DNA from: Candidatus Poribacteria bacterium
GTDB lineage: Bacteria > Poribacteria > WGA-4E > WGA-3G
Reading direction: 5' to 3'
Assembly (NCBI GenBank): GCA_022821965.1
Contig: JAJECN010000031.1
Coordinates: 1-64,000, forward strand
DNA: 64,000 nt
The position numbers and the translations under genes were made by a program. Positions within the stretch are counted from its first letter, which is position 1, and each line of letters opens with the position of its first letter. This document shows positions 42,165 through 51,066 of this stretch, in pieces. The notes under the pieces are model-generated. The model was not told where the DNA came from. It did no database searches and saw nothing but the letters and a program-made list of their open reading frames with translations.

Positions 42165-44117
42165 TTGCTTCCTACAAATGAAAATCGTCTATCAGGGCGT
42201 TCCCTCCTGCTCGGTACCTGCTTCGTTATTGCTATATGTTGCATCGTCTCCTATGCGGAACTCGTAATAACTTATATCCAAATCGGGTTTTTACAACTAC
42301 CGCCCGCAGTTATTGGGTTATTCTTCTTTCTCATAATAGGGAATCGGTTGCTTGAAAAACTGAACGACCGACTCGGATTGTCCCCCCGCGAATTGATGGG
42401 TATTTACTGCATGATGCTCATTGCATCAATGATTTCATCGCGCGGTGTCATGGAGAAACTCATCCCCGCACTGATCGCAGTTAACTATTTCACCAACGAG
42501 ACCAACAGTTGGGACACCCTTTTTTTTCCACATATCAAGCCGTGGCTGATTCCATTTTCCCCAGAACAGAAAGGACAAGCGGCAATCGCTACCAGTTTCT
42601 ATGAAGGTATACAGACGGGTGACACGGTGCCGTGGCGAGCGTGGGTGGAACCGCTGTGCGTCTGGGGTGTGCTTGTCTTTTTGGTGTTCACGGCGTTTCT
42701 CTGCTTAGCAGCAATTCTGCGTAAACAGTGGATTGAAAACGAGAAACTCTCTTTTCCGCTGGTCTCGCTACCGCTTGAATTCGTACACGAGGGACGCGGC
42801 TTTCTTCGGAATCGCCTGATGTGGCTGGGGTTTGCGCTGCCCGCCTTTATCTTTACATTAAACGGAATTCATGAAATCTGGCCCCAAATCCCGAATCTCC
42901 CGCTGAGGTACATACTCAATCAATACTTCACAGAACGCCCCTTCAACGCTATGGTCTACACACCGATTTTCCTGTCCTTCGCAGCAATAGGCTTTTTCTA
43001 TCTACTCCCTACCCAACTCCTTTTCAGTTTGTGGTTTTTCTTTCTACTCACGCGGTTTCAAGATGTTGTCGCTGCGATATTTGGTTGGCGAGTAAGCACT
43101 ATGCCGCTCTACCCAACCCGACTCCATATCGGTTACCAAGTTGCGGGCGCTTACATGGTACTTGTGGTTTCATTTATCTACATGGGATTTCCGCATTTCC
43201 GACAAGTGTTTCGTCGGGCGTTCACTGCGACACAAGCAGATGACCGAGAGGAACTTTTACCGTATCGCACAGCGGTTTGGGGACTCATCATCAGTATAAT
43301 TCTCGCGATAGGATGGTGTTACACAGCAGGACTGAATTTAGGCTTTGCAGCGTTCGAGATACTGGTTTATATCTGCATTGTTGCCGTGGTGATGGCGCGT
43401 AGCACTGCTGAAGGCGGCTTGCTAATGACAGAAACATCGTTCCGACCGTTAGATCTCTACCAACTCATTTCAACCAAGGCGGCACTCGGTGCACAGAGCC
43501 TCACTGTGCTGTCGTTCCTTGACGCGATCTTCACCCGTGATCAGCGCGGATTAATCCTCACAGGTTTCTTAGATAGCTTAAAAATTAGGGATCGGGTGGG
43601 AATGTCTTACCGCTCGTTGTTGGGTGTGTTCGTGTTCGGCAGTATACTGGCATTTTTATGTGCAGCGGCGATCCATCTGTGGCTCCCCTATACCCACGGT
43701 GCCAATTATATGTATAGTTACACCTATCGTGGCAACCCGCTTTGGGCATTTCAAGACAATGTCGCAGCGATGGAAGGATTAGGCACGGATCTTCGCACAA
43801 CAGGCGGACTCTTTTTTGGGATTGGCGCACTCGTGACAACAGGTTTAGTAATCTTGAGAATGCTATATTGGTGGTGGCCCCTGCACCCACTTGGGTACGC
43901 CTTATCGGCTTCGTGGACACTCATCGTGTTCTGGTTTCCTGTGTTAATTGCGTGGAGTATCAAAACGCCGCTCCTACGTTACAGCGGCATTCGACAGTAT
44001 CAGCGACTGCGTCCATTTTTCTTAGGTATGGTTTTCGGGGAATTTAGCATGGCGGTTGTGTGGACGCTCATCAGTTGGGCAGCAAACGTTCCGGCACCGT
44101 TCTTTCCGTGGCCCTGA
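42165..44117 (+). CDS. Large polytopic membrane protein, DUF6785-like
   Basis: The 650-residue protein has about 13-15 predicted membrane helices, starting at TTG 42165 (MLPTNENRLSGRSLLLGTC) with AGGACA upstream. Landmarks are RLGLSPRELMGIYCMMLIASM, KQWIENEKLSFPLVSLPLEFV and RSTAEGGLLMTETSFRPLDLY. It resembles a family of uncharacterised membrane proteins (DUF6784/DUF6785) common in some environmental bacteria; an OPT-like transporter role is sometimes proposed. It is convergent with the D-threonine aldolase-like gene (21-base gap). Confidence 0.65.
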   Translation: MLPTNENRLSGRSLLLGTCFVIAICCIVSYAELVITYIQIGFLQLPPAVIGLFFFLIIGNRLLEKLNDRLGLSPRELMGIYCMMLIASMISSRGVMEKLIPALIAVNYFTNETNSWDTLFFPHIKPWLIPFSPEQKGQAAIATSFYEGIQTGDTVPWRAWVEPLCVWGVLVFLVFTAFLCLAAILRKQWIENEKLSFPLVSLPLEFVHEGRGFLRNRLMWLGFALPAFIFTLNGIHEIWPQIPNLPLRYILNQYFTERPFNAMVYTPIFLSFAAIGFFYLLPTQLLFSLWFFFLLTRFQDVVAAIFGWRVSTMPLYPTRLHIGYQVAGAYMVLVVSFIYMGFPHFRQVFRRAFTATQADDREELLPYRTAVWGLIISIILAIGWCYTAGLNLGFAAFEILVYICIVAVVMARSTAEGGLLMTETSFRPLDLYQLISTKAALGAQSLTVLSFLDAIFTRDQRGLILTGFLDSLKIRDRVGMSYRSLLGVFVFGSILAFLCAAAIHLWLPYTHGANYMYSYTYRGNPLWAFQDNVAAMEGLGTDLRTTGGLFFGIGALVTTGLVILRMLYWWWPLHPLGYALSASWTLIVFWFPVLIAWSIKTPLLRYSGIRQYQRLRPFFLGMVFGEFSMAVVWTLISWAANVPAPFFPWP

Positions 44118-44137
44118 GCGTCCTTTCCAACACCAAC

Positions 44138-45244
44138 TCACGCAGCACTCCGATTGCGCGCCGTGACCTCCCACGTGCCTCGACAATATCCATCGGTATC
44201 CACGAGATAGTAAAACGGATGCAGCGCAACACACGGACAGATATGTGTCGGGCAGACGTAAATCTCCTGTCCGATGTGCATCGGGGTACTGTCAGGAACG
44301 TTAATCGCCCAATGCTCCTCATGCTGCATGCTCACCTCCGCATCATCAATATTCAAAACAACACCACGCACGCCATCAGGATCCGCAGCGATGGCTTTAT
44401 GACCCAAATCAAGCGTAATCCGATGCGGCGTAGGAATACTAATGATACGGCTTAGGAGTAAAGCTGCAGGCGTAAAACCGAGATCGGGATAACGGGTCGT
44501 ATAGCCGTGATCATGAAAAACGAACGTCCCCGGCGATGTCTCAACACCCGGCGTCTCCGCATAGATAGGGAAGGTCGGTGTCCCGCCCATCACAATTAAT
44601 GGTATCTCAAGTCCTTTGGCAGCCAATCTATCTTTCATCTCTTCTACCTGTGCGAGGCTCTTGTTGCAGGATGCTCTCCGTTCGGTAATATCTTCATCGT
44701 GGATATGCCCATCGTAGACGTGCAACCCCCACGGTTGCAATCCGTCCGCCGATTCAATCTGCGCATAGACATCCACAGCAGCATCGCCAACCGGAATCCC
44801 TGTGCGGTTCATTCCTACATCCAGGTCCAGCATAACCTTGACGGTCAAACCGTGCTTCGCTGCTGATGAGAGTGCTGTCACTGCTTCTTGATGATCGACA
44901 ACGACCTTGAAATCAGCGTCAGGATACCTCTCCTGTAGCGAAACAAAACGGTTGACGTTGGGTCCCACCATCTGATAGGCAATCAGGATATCCGCTATGC
45001 CGTTCTGTGCCAGCATTTCTGCTTCCCGCAACGTCGCGCACTTGTGCTTAAGGATACCAGCATCACGCTCCATCGCGATAATCTCTGCGGTTTTATGCGT
45101 CTTCGCATGCGGTCTGAGCTTTGAGACATCCCCACCGACAGTAGCAATCGCATGCTCAATGTTATATTGAACCTGTGCGAGATAGACAACAAGGGATGGA
45201 CTCGGTATCGTCTCAACGTTCTGAATAAGGTATTTTTTATCCAT
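44138..45244 (-). CDS. D-threonine aldolase-like PLP enzyme
   Basis: The 368-residue protein is an alanine-racemase-type (fold III) PLP enzyme. TPSLVVY-like SPSLVVYLAQVQYNIE at the N-terminus, RPHAKTHKT holding the PLP Lys, and the C-terminal metal site PTHICPCVALHP are diagnostic of the D-threonine aldolase / D-serine dehydratase-like group. It should split D-3-hydroxy amino acids to glycine and aldehydes in the cytoplasm. It lies next to sulfatase 1 on the same strand, after 49 bases. Confidence 0.88.
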   Translation of the reverse strand: MDKKYLIQNVETIPSPSLVVYLAQVQYNIEHAIATVGGDVSKLRPHAKTHKTAEIIAMERDAGILKHKCATLREAEMLAQNGIADILIAYQMVGPNVNRFVSLQERYPDADFKVVVDHQEAVTALSSAAKHGLTVKVMLDLDVGMNRTGIPVGDAAVDVYAQIESADGLQPWGLHVYDGHIHDEDITERRASCNKSLAQVEEMKDRLAAKGLEIPLIVMGGTPTFPIYAETPGVETSPGTFVFHDHGYTTRYPDLGFTPAALLLSRIISIPTPHRITLDLGHKAIAADPDGVRGVVLNIDDAEVSMQHEEHWAINVPDSTPMHIGQEIYVCPTHICPCVALHPFYYLVDTDGYCRGTWEVTARNRSAA

Positions 45245-45293
45245 GGCTTACCTCTTTCCGTGTTAAAACATTATCGGTCACTTTTTAGCACAA

Positions 45294-46715
45294 TTAGGTT
45301 AACGTCGCCGTTCGGAGGATAATCCTATCCTCGGTCCAATTATCGCGATACCACGTACACGCCTCAAAGGTATCGTTAAGCGCATCCATGCGCTGCTGCA
45401 ACATTGCTCGAAATCGCTCTCGGAGTTCGGTCAATTCGGGGGCATCAATCAGGTTACGGATTTGGAACGGGTCAGCGATATTATCGAAAAGCTTCTCGCT
45501 TCGGTCCGGACGATGCACAGCGTAGGTATGTTGCTTTGTGCGGAGTGCCCGCCACTCATAACCGTCCTCCCATTTGGCAGTACACCCCATTCCCTGCATG
45601 AAGGCTGCATCCGGTTCTTCAGTCGGTTGATTAAAAGCAGCGTTGCTTAAATCAGTGCCTTCAACATCTTTCGGAATTGGCAGATCCATCATCGCCAGCA
45701 GCGTCGGCATGATGTCCGGTGTGTTCAAGCACACATCCGAGACGTGTCCTGCTGGAATTTGTCCTTGCCACCGCACCAGAAATGGAACGCGTACCGCTTC
45801 CTCATAAAAGATGTTTTTCGCGCGGCGTCCCTGCGCACCGAACATCTCACCGTGATCAGAGGTGAAAACAAAGATTGTATCCTCGCACAATCCAAGGTCA
45901 TCAACGGCTCGTAGCAACCGCCCGATATTCCGATCCAGATTCGCAGTCATTGCATAATAGACACGCATCCACTCAGGGAGTGCTGCACGTGCTACGGGGG
46001 ACATCGTCGCCCATGTATCGCCGTAAGGATCGTTCTCATCGCGATAGTTGGGGGGCAGTGGGAACTCAACGTCTCGAAACATCTCATAATCAGCGACTGG
46101 AACGTTGTCCTGAGTCCACGGATCGTGCGGTGTCCCGATTGAGAGGAAAAGCGCGAAAGGGTCGTCTGCGGTTGATGCCCGTTGCAGGTAGTCGATTGCC
46201 AAATCGGTCTGTCCGTCCGGTTCATACCCCGGAAGCACAATCTTTTCAGGTGAGTCCTCGTGATAATACGCGTCAAAATACAAGTGATGAAAATTGTACG
46301 CCGACCATTCCCCATCGAAGCCGAGCCGATGTTGCCCCGGCGGAATGTAGGAATTCTTGGGATCGCTATGCCTCCCCAATTGATTTGCCCACAGATGCCA
46401 TTTCCCGATGTAACTCGTCTGGTACCCGTTGCGATGCAAAACATGCCCGAAACAGTCATGGTTCGGATTCATCCGAAGTTCATTGATCGCCATACCGGTG
46501 CTACTGGCGTATTTACCGGTGAAAAGCGAGGCGCGATACGGCGCACACATCGGACTGCCAGAAACAGCGTTGCAGAAATCCGCACTTTCCGTAGCAAAAC
46601 GATCAATATTTGGCGTGTGCGCGCGGGTATCCCCCGCATAACCGCACGACTGATAGCGAAGCTGATCGGCGAAAACATAGACAAGATTCGGTCGCTTATT
46701 TGTTGAACGAGACAT
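45294..46715 (-). CDS. Type I sulfatase 1
   Basis: NLVYVFADQLRYQSCGY gives the metal-binding Asp, and SPMCAPYRASLFTGKY is the C-x-P-x-R formylglycine motif, with Cys near residue 57. A second metal site appears in FVFTSDHGEMFG. The 473 residues fit. It should remove sulfate esters from carbohydrates or other substrates. There is no obvious signal peptide, so it may be cytoplasmic. A formylglycine-generating enzyme is needed but is not in this window. Confidence 0.92.
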   Translation of the reverse strand: MSRSTNKRPNLVYVFADQLRYQSCGYAGDTRAHTPNIDRFATESADFCNAVSGSPMCAPYRASLFTGKYASSTGMAINELRMNPNHDCFGHVLHRNGYQTSYIGKWHLWANQLGRHSDPKNSYIPPGQHRLGFDGEWSAYNFHHLYFDAYYHEDSPEKIVLPGYEPDGQTDLAIDYLQRASTADDPFALFLSIGTPHDPWTQDNVPVADYEMFRDVEFPLPPNYRDENDPYGDTWATMSPVARAALPEWMRVYYAMTANLDRNIGRLLRAVDDLGLCEDTIFVFTSDHGEMFGAQGRRAKNIFYEEAVRVPFLVRWQGQIPAGHVSDVCLNTPDIMPTLLAMMDLPIPKDVEGTDLSNAAFNQPTEEPDAAFMQGMGCTAKWEDGYEWRALRTKQHTYAVHRPDRSEKLFDNIADPFQIRNLIDAPELTELRERFRAMLQQRMDALNDTFEACTWYRDNWTEDRIILRTATLT

Positions 46716-46816
46716 CGAAATATTCCCCTCAATTTGTGATGTCTACAGCATAGCATACCGCAGCAGATCCTTCAAGCCAAAAACAGAGTCTCGCTATCGA
46801 TTTCTATGGATATAAT

Positions 46817-46984
46817 TTGCTTTTTCCCTGAAAATATCGTATAATTCAGAGTTATCTATCGACTTTAGTATTTTTATTTAAATAAAAATATGAATCGACC
46901 GATTAGAACTAAAATAAGTGTGTCAATTGTCTCGCGATGAGTTGCGAGGAGCAGTGCGAATCGGATATCAAACATTCGATTCGC
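46817..46984 (+). promoter_or_regulatory. Promoter and a series of inverted repeats in a 438-base gap
   Basis: TTGCTT (46817) and TATAAT (46840) are 17 bases apart. Downstream lie a perfect A/T palindrome at 46869-46890, a CTCGC/GCGAG hairpin at 46931-46948, and a GCGAATCG/CGATTCGC hairpin at 46956-46984. If transcribed, these would form a structured leader before the lipoprotein gene at 47154. No gene is seen in 46716-47153. Confidence 0.4.
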
Positions 46985-47153
46985 AGGTTAACGATTGACT
47001 ACGGTTTATTCTCAAACTCACGTTAAATTATAAATTCTTAAAACCAAATGCCCCTGAAAGTTTCACATAGGACAGTATTGGAAAATTGGAAAATAGGTTA
47101 ATTTTCCGGCGCAAATGGTGTAGTATTTGGAAAAAACATGAGGTGGAACAATT

Positions 47154-48086
47154 GTGCCTTCAATATTTAGAAAGTTTTGCGTTATTTTACCGCTGGCAAC
47201 GATTTTATCTGTCATTAGCTGTAGTGAGGGTGATGACGCTGCTCGGATTGCCAAAGTTAACCCCGCTAAAATAACTGCAGATGACACACACTGGCAGGCT
47301 TCAGTCGAAGTCATTTTTTCCCAAGCCCCCGTCAATATTCAAATAGATTCTAAACTTGTGAAACCAGACACTGACCTAGAAGTAGAACCATGGTCTCAGG
47401 ACGGCGAGGTTGTGACTCTGCTGTATTCTGTCCCGCGATTGCCTGTGCCTTCCGGAGAGTTTGATAATGTTCCGCTTCCCGCTCTGTTGATTAATTGCGA
47501 TATAACGTGGTCTACAGGTCGCCAGAGCATTGAGGTAGAACTCAATCCACCTCGAGAAATGTTTTTCATTAAGGGCACATTAGAAGACGCACGTGTAGCA
47601 ATTACTGACGTTTTAGAAAGGTGGCGTGAAGGTTATGAGACCGAATCTATAGGGACCTACATGAGTGCTTTTTGGGATCAAGGATTCCGATACGTTTCCG
47701 ACCTGGGGTCAGACGACGATAAAACAGACGATTTGGAATTTGACGATATTCAAGAGGAACGCAGCAACGCCGCTAAATTCTTTGAGGCATTTAAAGATAT
47801 TGAGATTCAACTCTCCGCCCCACCAGAAATGAGCCTAAGTGCTAACTATAATCGCGCGGAAGTCCGAAACCATTACGAGATAACAGTTTTCGCTGAGTCT
47901 AACAACTCCGCGTGGTTTGGGGCAGGTAGTATTTCTTTTGTATTTGAAAAAAGAAATAACGAATGGCGTATAGCCGAATGGCACGACAACGCATATAGTC
48001 CCCAAGAAATTCTTGATGCTAAATTGCTTTTTGATTTAGGTAATAAAAATCCTGGATCTTGGGCAGGATTAAAATCAATTCTTTGA
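47154..48086 (+). CDS. Lipoprotein with NTF2-like C-terminal region
   Basis: The start is GTG 47154 with GAGGTGG upstream. A lipoprotein signal (ILPLATILSVISC) precedes about 290 residues. The C-terminal half, VLERWREGYETESIGTYMSAFW to WRIAEWHD, resembles an NTF2/SnoaL-like fold, a small cone-shaped domain often used for binding. The N-terminal part has beta-rich sequence of unknown family. It sits 16 bases before the 5'-nucleotidase gene, so the two are probably co-transcribed. Confidence 0.75.
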   Translation: MPSIFRKFCVILPLATILSVISCSEGDDAARIAKVNPAKITADDTHWQASVEVIFSQAPVNIQIDSKLVKPDTDLEVEPWSQDGEVVTLLYSVPRLPVPSGEFDNVPLPALLINCDITWSTGRQSIEVELNPPREMFFIKGTLEDARVAITDVLERWREGYETESIGTYMSAFWDQGFRYVSDLGSDDDKTDDLEFDDIQEERSNAAKFFEAFKDIEIQLSAPPEMSLSANYNRAEVRNHYEITVFAESNNSAWFGAGSISFVFEKRNNEWRIAEWHDNAYSPQEILDAKLLFDLGNKNPGSWAGLKSIL

Positions 48087-48102
48087 TAAGGAGTATTTTC
48101 TA

Positions 48103-50988
48103 ATGCAGAATAAGGAACCTTTCGTTCCGAATGTCATAGGGCTGAAAGCCCACATTACAAAAATAGTTTTCTCAATTTTATTGTTAGGTATTCTCACGCC
48201 TGCCTTTTCCCAAAACGAAGAGGCACTCTTGTCTAAAACTACACTTCAACTGCTCCACGCAGCAGACATGGAGGGTGGCATTGAGGCACTCGAAAATGCC
48301 CCTCGCTTCTCATCGGTGTTGAACGCGCTCAAAGCCGAAGTTGAGAACACAGTCATCATTGGCGCAGGAGATAGCTACATTCCCGGTCCACTTTTTGCAG
48401 CTGCGAATAACGGGAGTCTTCGTGAAGTGTTGGGACGAGAAGGTTCAGGACGCGCCGATATTTTGATGCTCAATGCAATGGGATTCATGGCAGGTGCCCT
48501 CGGTAACCACGAATTTGACGTCGGTACTGGCACCCTCGCTGGATTGATCGCACCAGATAGAGACTATGTCGGTGCAGCGTTCCCATTTCTGAGCGCGAAC
48601 TTAGACTTTAGTTCTGACAACAACCTCGCCTCCCTCGTTGTTGATCCGGGGCAAGAAGCAAGCACTATTCCGAATAGTATTACGAAGAGCGTGGTTATCA
48701 CGACTCCTTCCGGTGAAAAGGTCGGGGTTGTCGGTGTGACAACACCCCTACTCGGAAGCCTCTCTGTACCCGGGAACGTCGGGATCGCACCGACAGACCC
48801 AAACGATATGGCGGCATTGGCAGCCATCGTCCAAGAATCCGTTGATGCCCTGACAGCAACCGGCATTAATAAAATTATTCTTACCGGACACCTCCAACAA
48901 ATTAGCCTTGATGAGGCAATCGCAACACACCTCACGGATGTTGATATTATCATCGCTGGCGGTTCCAACACACTTCTCGCAGATGAAACCGACAGACTCC
49001 ACCCCGGTGATACCGCAGACCGTCCCTACCCGATCATGACACAATCCGCAACGAATGAACCGATTGCGATTGTCGGCACAGATGGAAATTACCGGTATGT
49101 TGGGCGATTAGTTGTTGATTTTGACGAAGCAGGTGTCTTAATTACCGAATCGATTGACGCTGCAGTTAGCGGGGCATTCGTCACCGACGAACAAGGTGTT
49201 GTAGACACCGGTAACGCGGAACCTGCAGCACGTGTGATCGAAATTACCGAAGCGGTACAGAATGTCGTGACTGCAAAGGACGGTAATATCTTTGGACAAA
49301 CGAGTGTCTATCTGAACGGAAACCGCGGTTCTATCCGTACAGAGGAAACAAATATCGGTAACCTAATCGCCGAGGCAAATCTTGCCGCAGGGAAGCGGGT
49401 TGACCCGAGCGTAGTTGTGTCTTTGAAAAATGGCGGGGGCATCCGCGCACCAATTGGTGTCACTATAGGTAGCGAACTGCTCCCACCACCTGCGAATGCC
49501 TTGGTTGGCAAAGCGATGGGTCAGATTTCACAGATTGACATCGAAAATACACTTCGGTTCAACAACGGATTGACACTTTTGACCTTAAGTGCAGCGGAAC
49601 TGATTGAAGTCATAGAACACACAGTCGCTGCCTCCGGTGGTGGCTCAACCCCCGGACGTTTTCCACAAATCGCAGGAATGGCGTTCAGTTTTGATACTTC
49701 ACTACCAGAAGGTTCAAGGGTTCAGTCGCTCGTCATCACCGATGCAGATGGAAATCCGATGGACATAATTGCCCAGAATGGTGAACTGGTCGGAGACGCG
49801 GAACGCACGTTCCGAATGGTCACGATCACTTTCCTTGTCGATGGCGGAGACGACTATCCGTATGGTAATTTCCTGAATACGAATCGCGTTGACCTTACTG
49901 AAACGATGACAGAGGAGCAGTCTGGTGGACAAGCGACTTTTGCTGCACCCGGCACAGAACAAGATGCGCTCGCAGAATATCTCGCGGCGAACTTCTCTGA
50001 AACACCGTTTGCTATTGCGGATGTTGGACCCGAAACCGATGAACGCATTCAGAATCTTGCTTTTCGTGCCGACAGCCTGATGATGCCTGTGACAAGTGAA
50101 AACGCTTACGACATAGCACTCAGCAAAGGTTTGAACATGATCAGTTTACCACTGATGCCGAACAAACCTCACACAGCGCGTTCCTTTATGGAAAAAACCA
50201 GCGCGACCACTGTTATTGAATTCGATGCCGCTGCACAAAGGTTTATCGGATTCACAGCAAATTCGACTGGAAATGGATTCCCAATTGAAGGTGGAAAAGG
50301 CTATATTGTTAACGTCCCCACCCCGAAAGTCATCAGTTTTACCGGGAGTGCATGGAACAATACAGCACCGACAACTGCAGCAGCACCTATGTTGCCATCA
50401 ATCCCGAAAACATGGGCATTTGTCCTCCGCGCACAGCTTGAGGGTATCAGCGGCGTGACGCTTACTGTCTATAACGGATACACCAGAGTCGCCGAAGCGG
50501 TTGCTTCTAACGGTTTCCACGCTACTTGGGCAGACACGAACCGTCAAGCAGTTGTCTCTGTCGGTGACATACTGACGATCGAAGTACGTGACACAACTGG
50601 CGATCTGATTCGCACACTCCAACACAAAATTAGTGCAACAGACATTCACCGAGCGTTCAGTGAACTTCGACTCACACCTGCTGACTTAATCCCGAAACGG
50701 ACTGTACTACTTGCCAATTATCCGAACCCGCTCAACCCTGAAACGTGGTTGCCCTATCAGTTAGCAAATGACGCTGAAGTCGAGATCCGTATCTATTCAT
50801 CAGCGGGACAACTCGTCCGGCATTTGGACCTCGGATTCCAACAGGCGGGGTATTACATAGGGAAGTCACGTGCTGCTTATTGGGATGGTCGTAATGATTT
50901 GGGTGAACGGCTCGCCTCAGGCGTTTACTTCTACCAACTGAGTACACCTGATTCATCAGCAACACGTAAGATGGTCATCACGAAGTAA
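48103..50988 (+). CDS. Secreted 5'-nucleotidase / metallophosphatase with FlgD-like C-terminal sorting domain
   Basis: The 961-residue exported protein (signal IVFSILLLGILTPAFS) has a metallophosphatase domain: LQLLHAADMEGG, GAGDSYIPG, GALGNHEFDVG and TGHLQQISL. The usual D-x-H of the first motif is changed to A-D-M-E. A 5'-nucleotidase C-terminal domain follows (NIGNLIAEANL, LKNGGGIRAPIG, FNNGLTLLTLSAAEL). The final 90 residues read LANYPNPLNPETWLPYQL to SGVYFYQLST, a FlgD-like/type IX-type C-terminal domain for outer-surface delivery. It probably releases phosphate from nucleotides outside the cell. Confidence 0.9.
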   Translation: MQNKEPFVPNVIGLKAHITKIVFSILLLGILTPAFSQNEEALLSKTTLQLLHAADMEGGIEALENAPRFSSVLNALKAEVENTVIIGAGDSYIPGPLFAAANNGSLREVLGREGSGRADILMLNAMGFMAGALGNHEFDVGTGTLAGLIAPDRDYVGAAFPFLSANLDFSSDNNLASLVVDPGQEASTIPNSITKSVVITTPSGEKVGVVGVTTPLLGSLSVPGNVGIAPTDPNDMAALAAIVQESVDALTATGINKIILTGHLQQISLDEAIATHLTDVDIIIAGGSNTLLADETDRLHPGDTADRPYPIMTQSATNEPIAIVGTDGNYRYVGRLVVDFDEAGVLITESIDAAVSGAFVTDEQGVVDTGNAEPAARVIEITEAVQNVVTAKDGNIFGQTSVYLNGNRGSIRTEETNIGNLIAEANLAAGKRVDPSVVVSLKNGGGIRAPIGVTIGSELLPPPANALVGKAMGQISQIDIENTLRFNNGLTLLTLSAAELIEVIEHTVAASGGGSTPGRFPQIAGMAFSFDTSLPEGSRVQSLVITDADGNPMDIIAQNGELVGDAERTFRMVTITFLVDGGDDYPYGNFLNTNRVDLTETMTEEQSGGQATFAAPGTEQDALAEYLAANFSETPFAIADVGPETDERIQNLAFRADSLMMPVTSENAYDIALSKGLNMISLPLMPNKPHTARSFMEKTSATTVIEFDAAAQRFIGFTANSTGNGFPIEGGKGYIVNVPTPKVISFTGSAWNNTAPTTAAAPMLPSIPKTWAFVLRAQLEGISGVTLTVYNGYTRVAEAVASNGFHATWADTNRQAVVSVGDILTIEVRDTTGDLIRTLQHKISATDIHRAFSELRLTPADLIPKRTVLLANYPNPLNPETWLPYQLANDAEVEIRIYSSAGQLVRHLDLGFQQAGYYIGKSRAAYWDGRNDLGERLASGVYFYQLSTPDSSATRKMVITK

Positions 50989-51017
50989 CGACGAACTGAC
51001 AACTACACTTACGGACA

Positions 51018-51052
51018 GTAGCGCGGGACCTTGGCTCTCGCGCTACTATTTT
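51018..51052 (+). terminator. Rho-independent terminator after the 5'-nucleotidase gene
   Basis: GTAGCGCG (51018-51025) and CGCGCTAC (51039-51046) form a perfect 8-bp stem followed by TATTTTG. It lies 30 bases past the stop codon. Confidence 0.75.
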
Positions 51053-51066
51053 GCAAACCAGCACAC

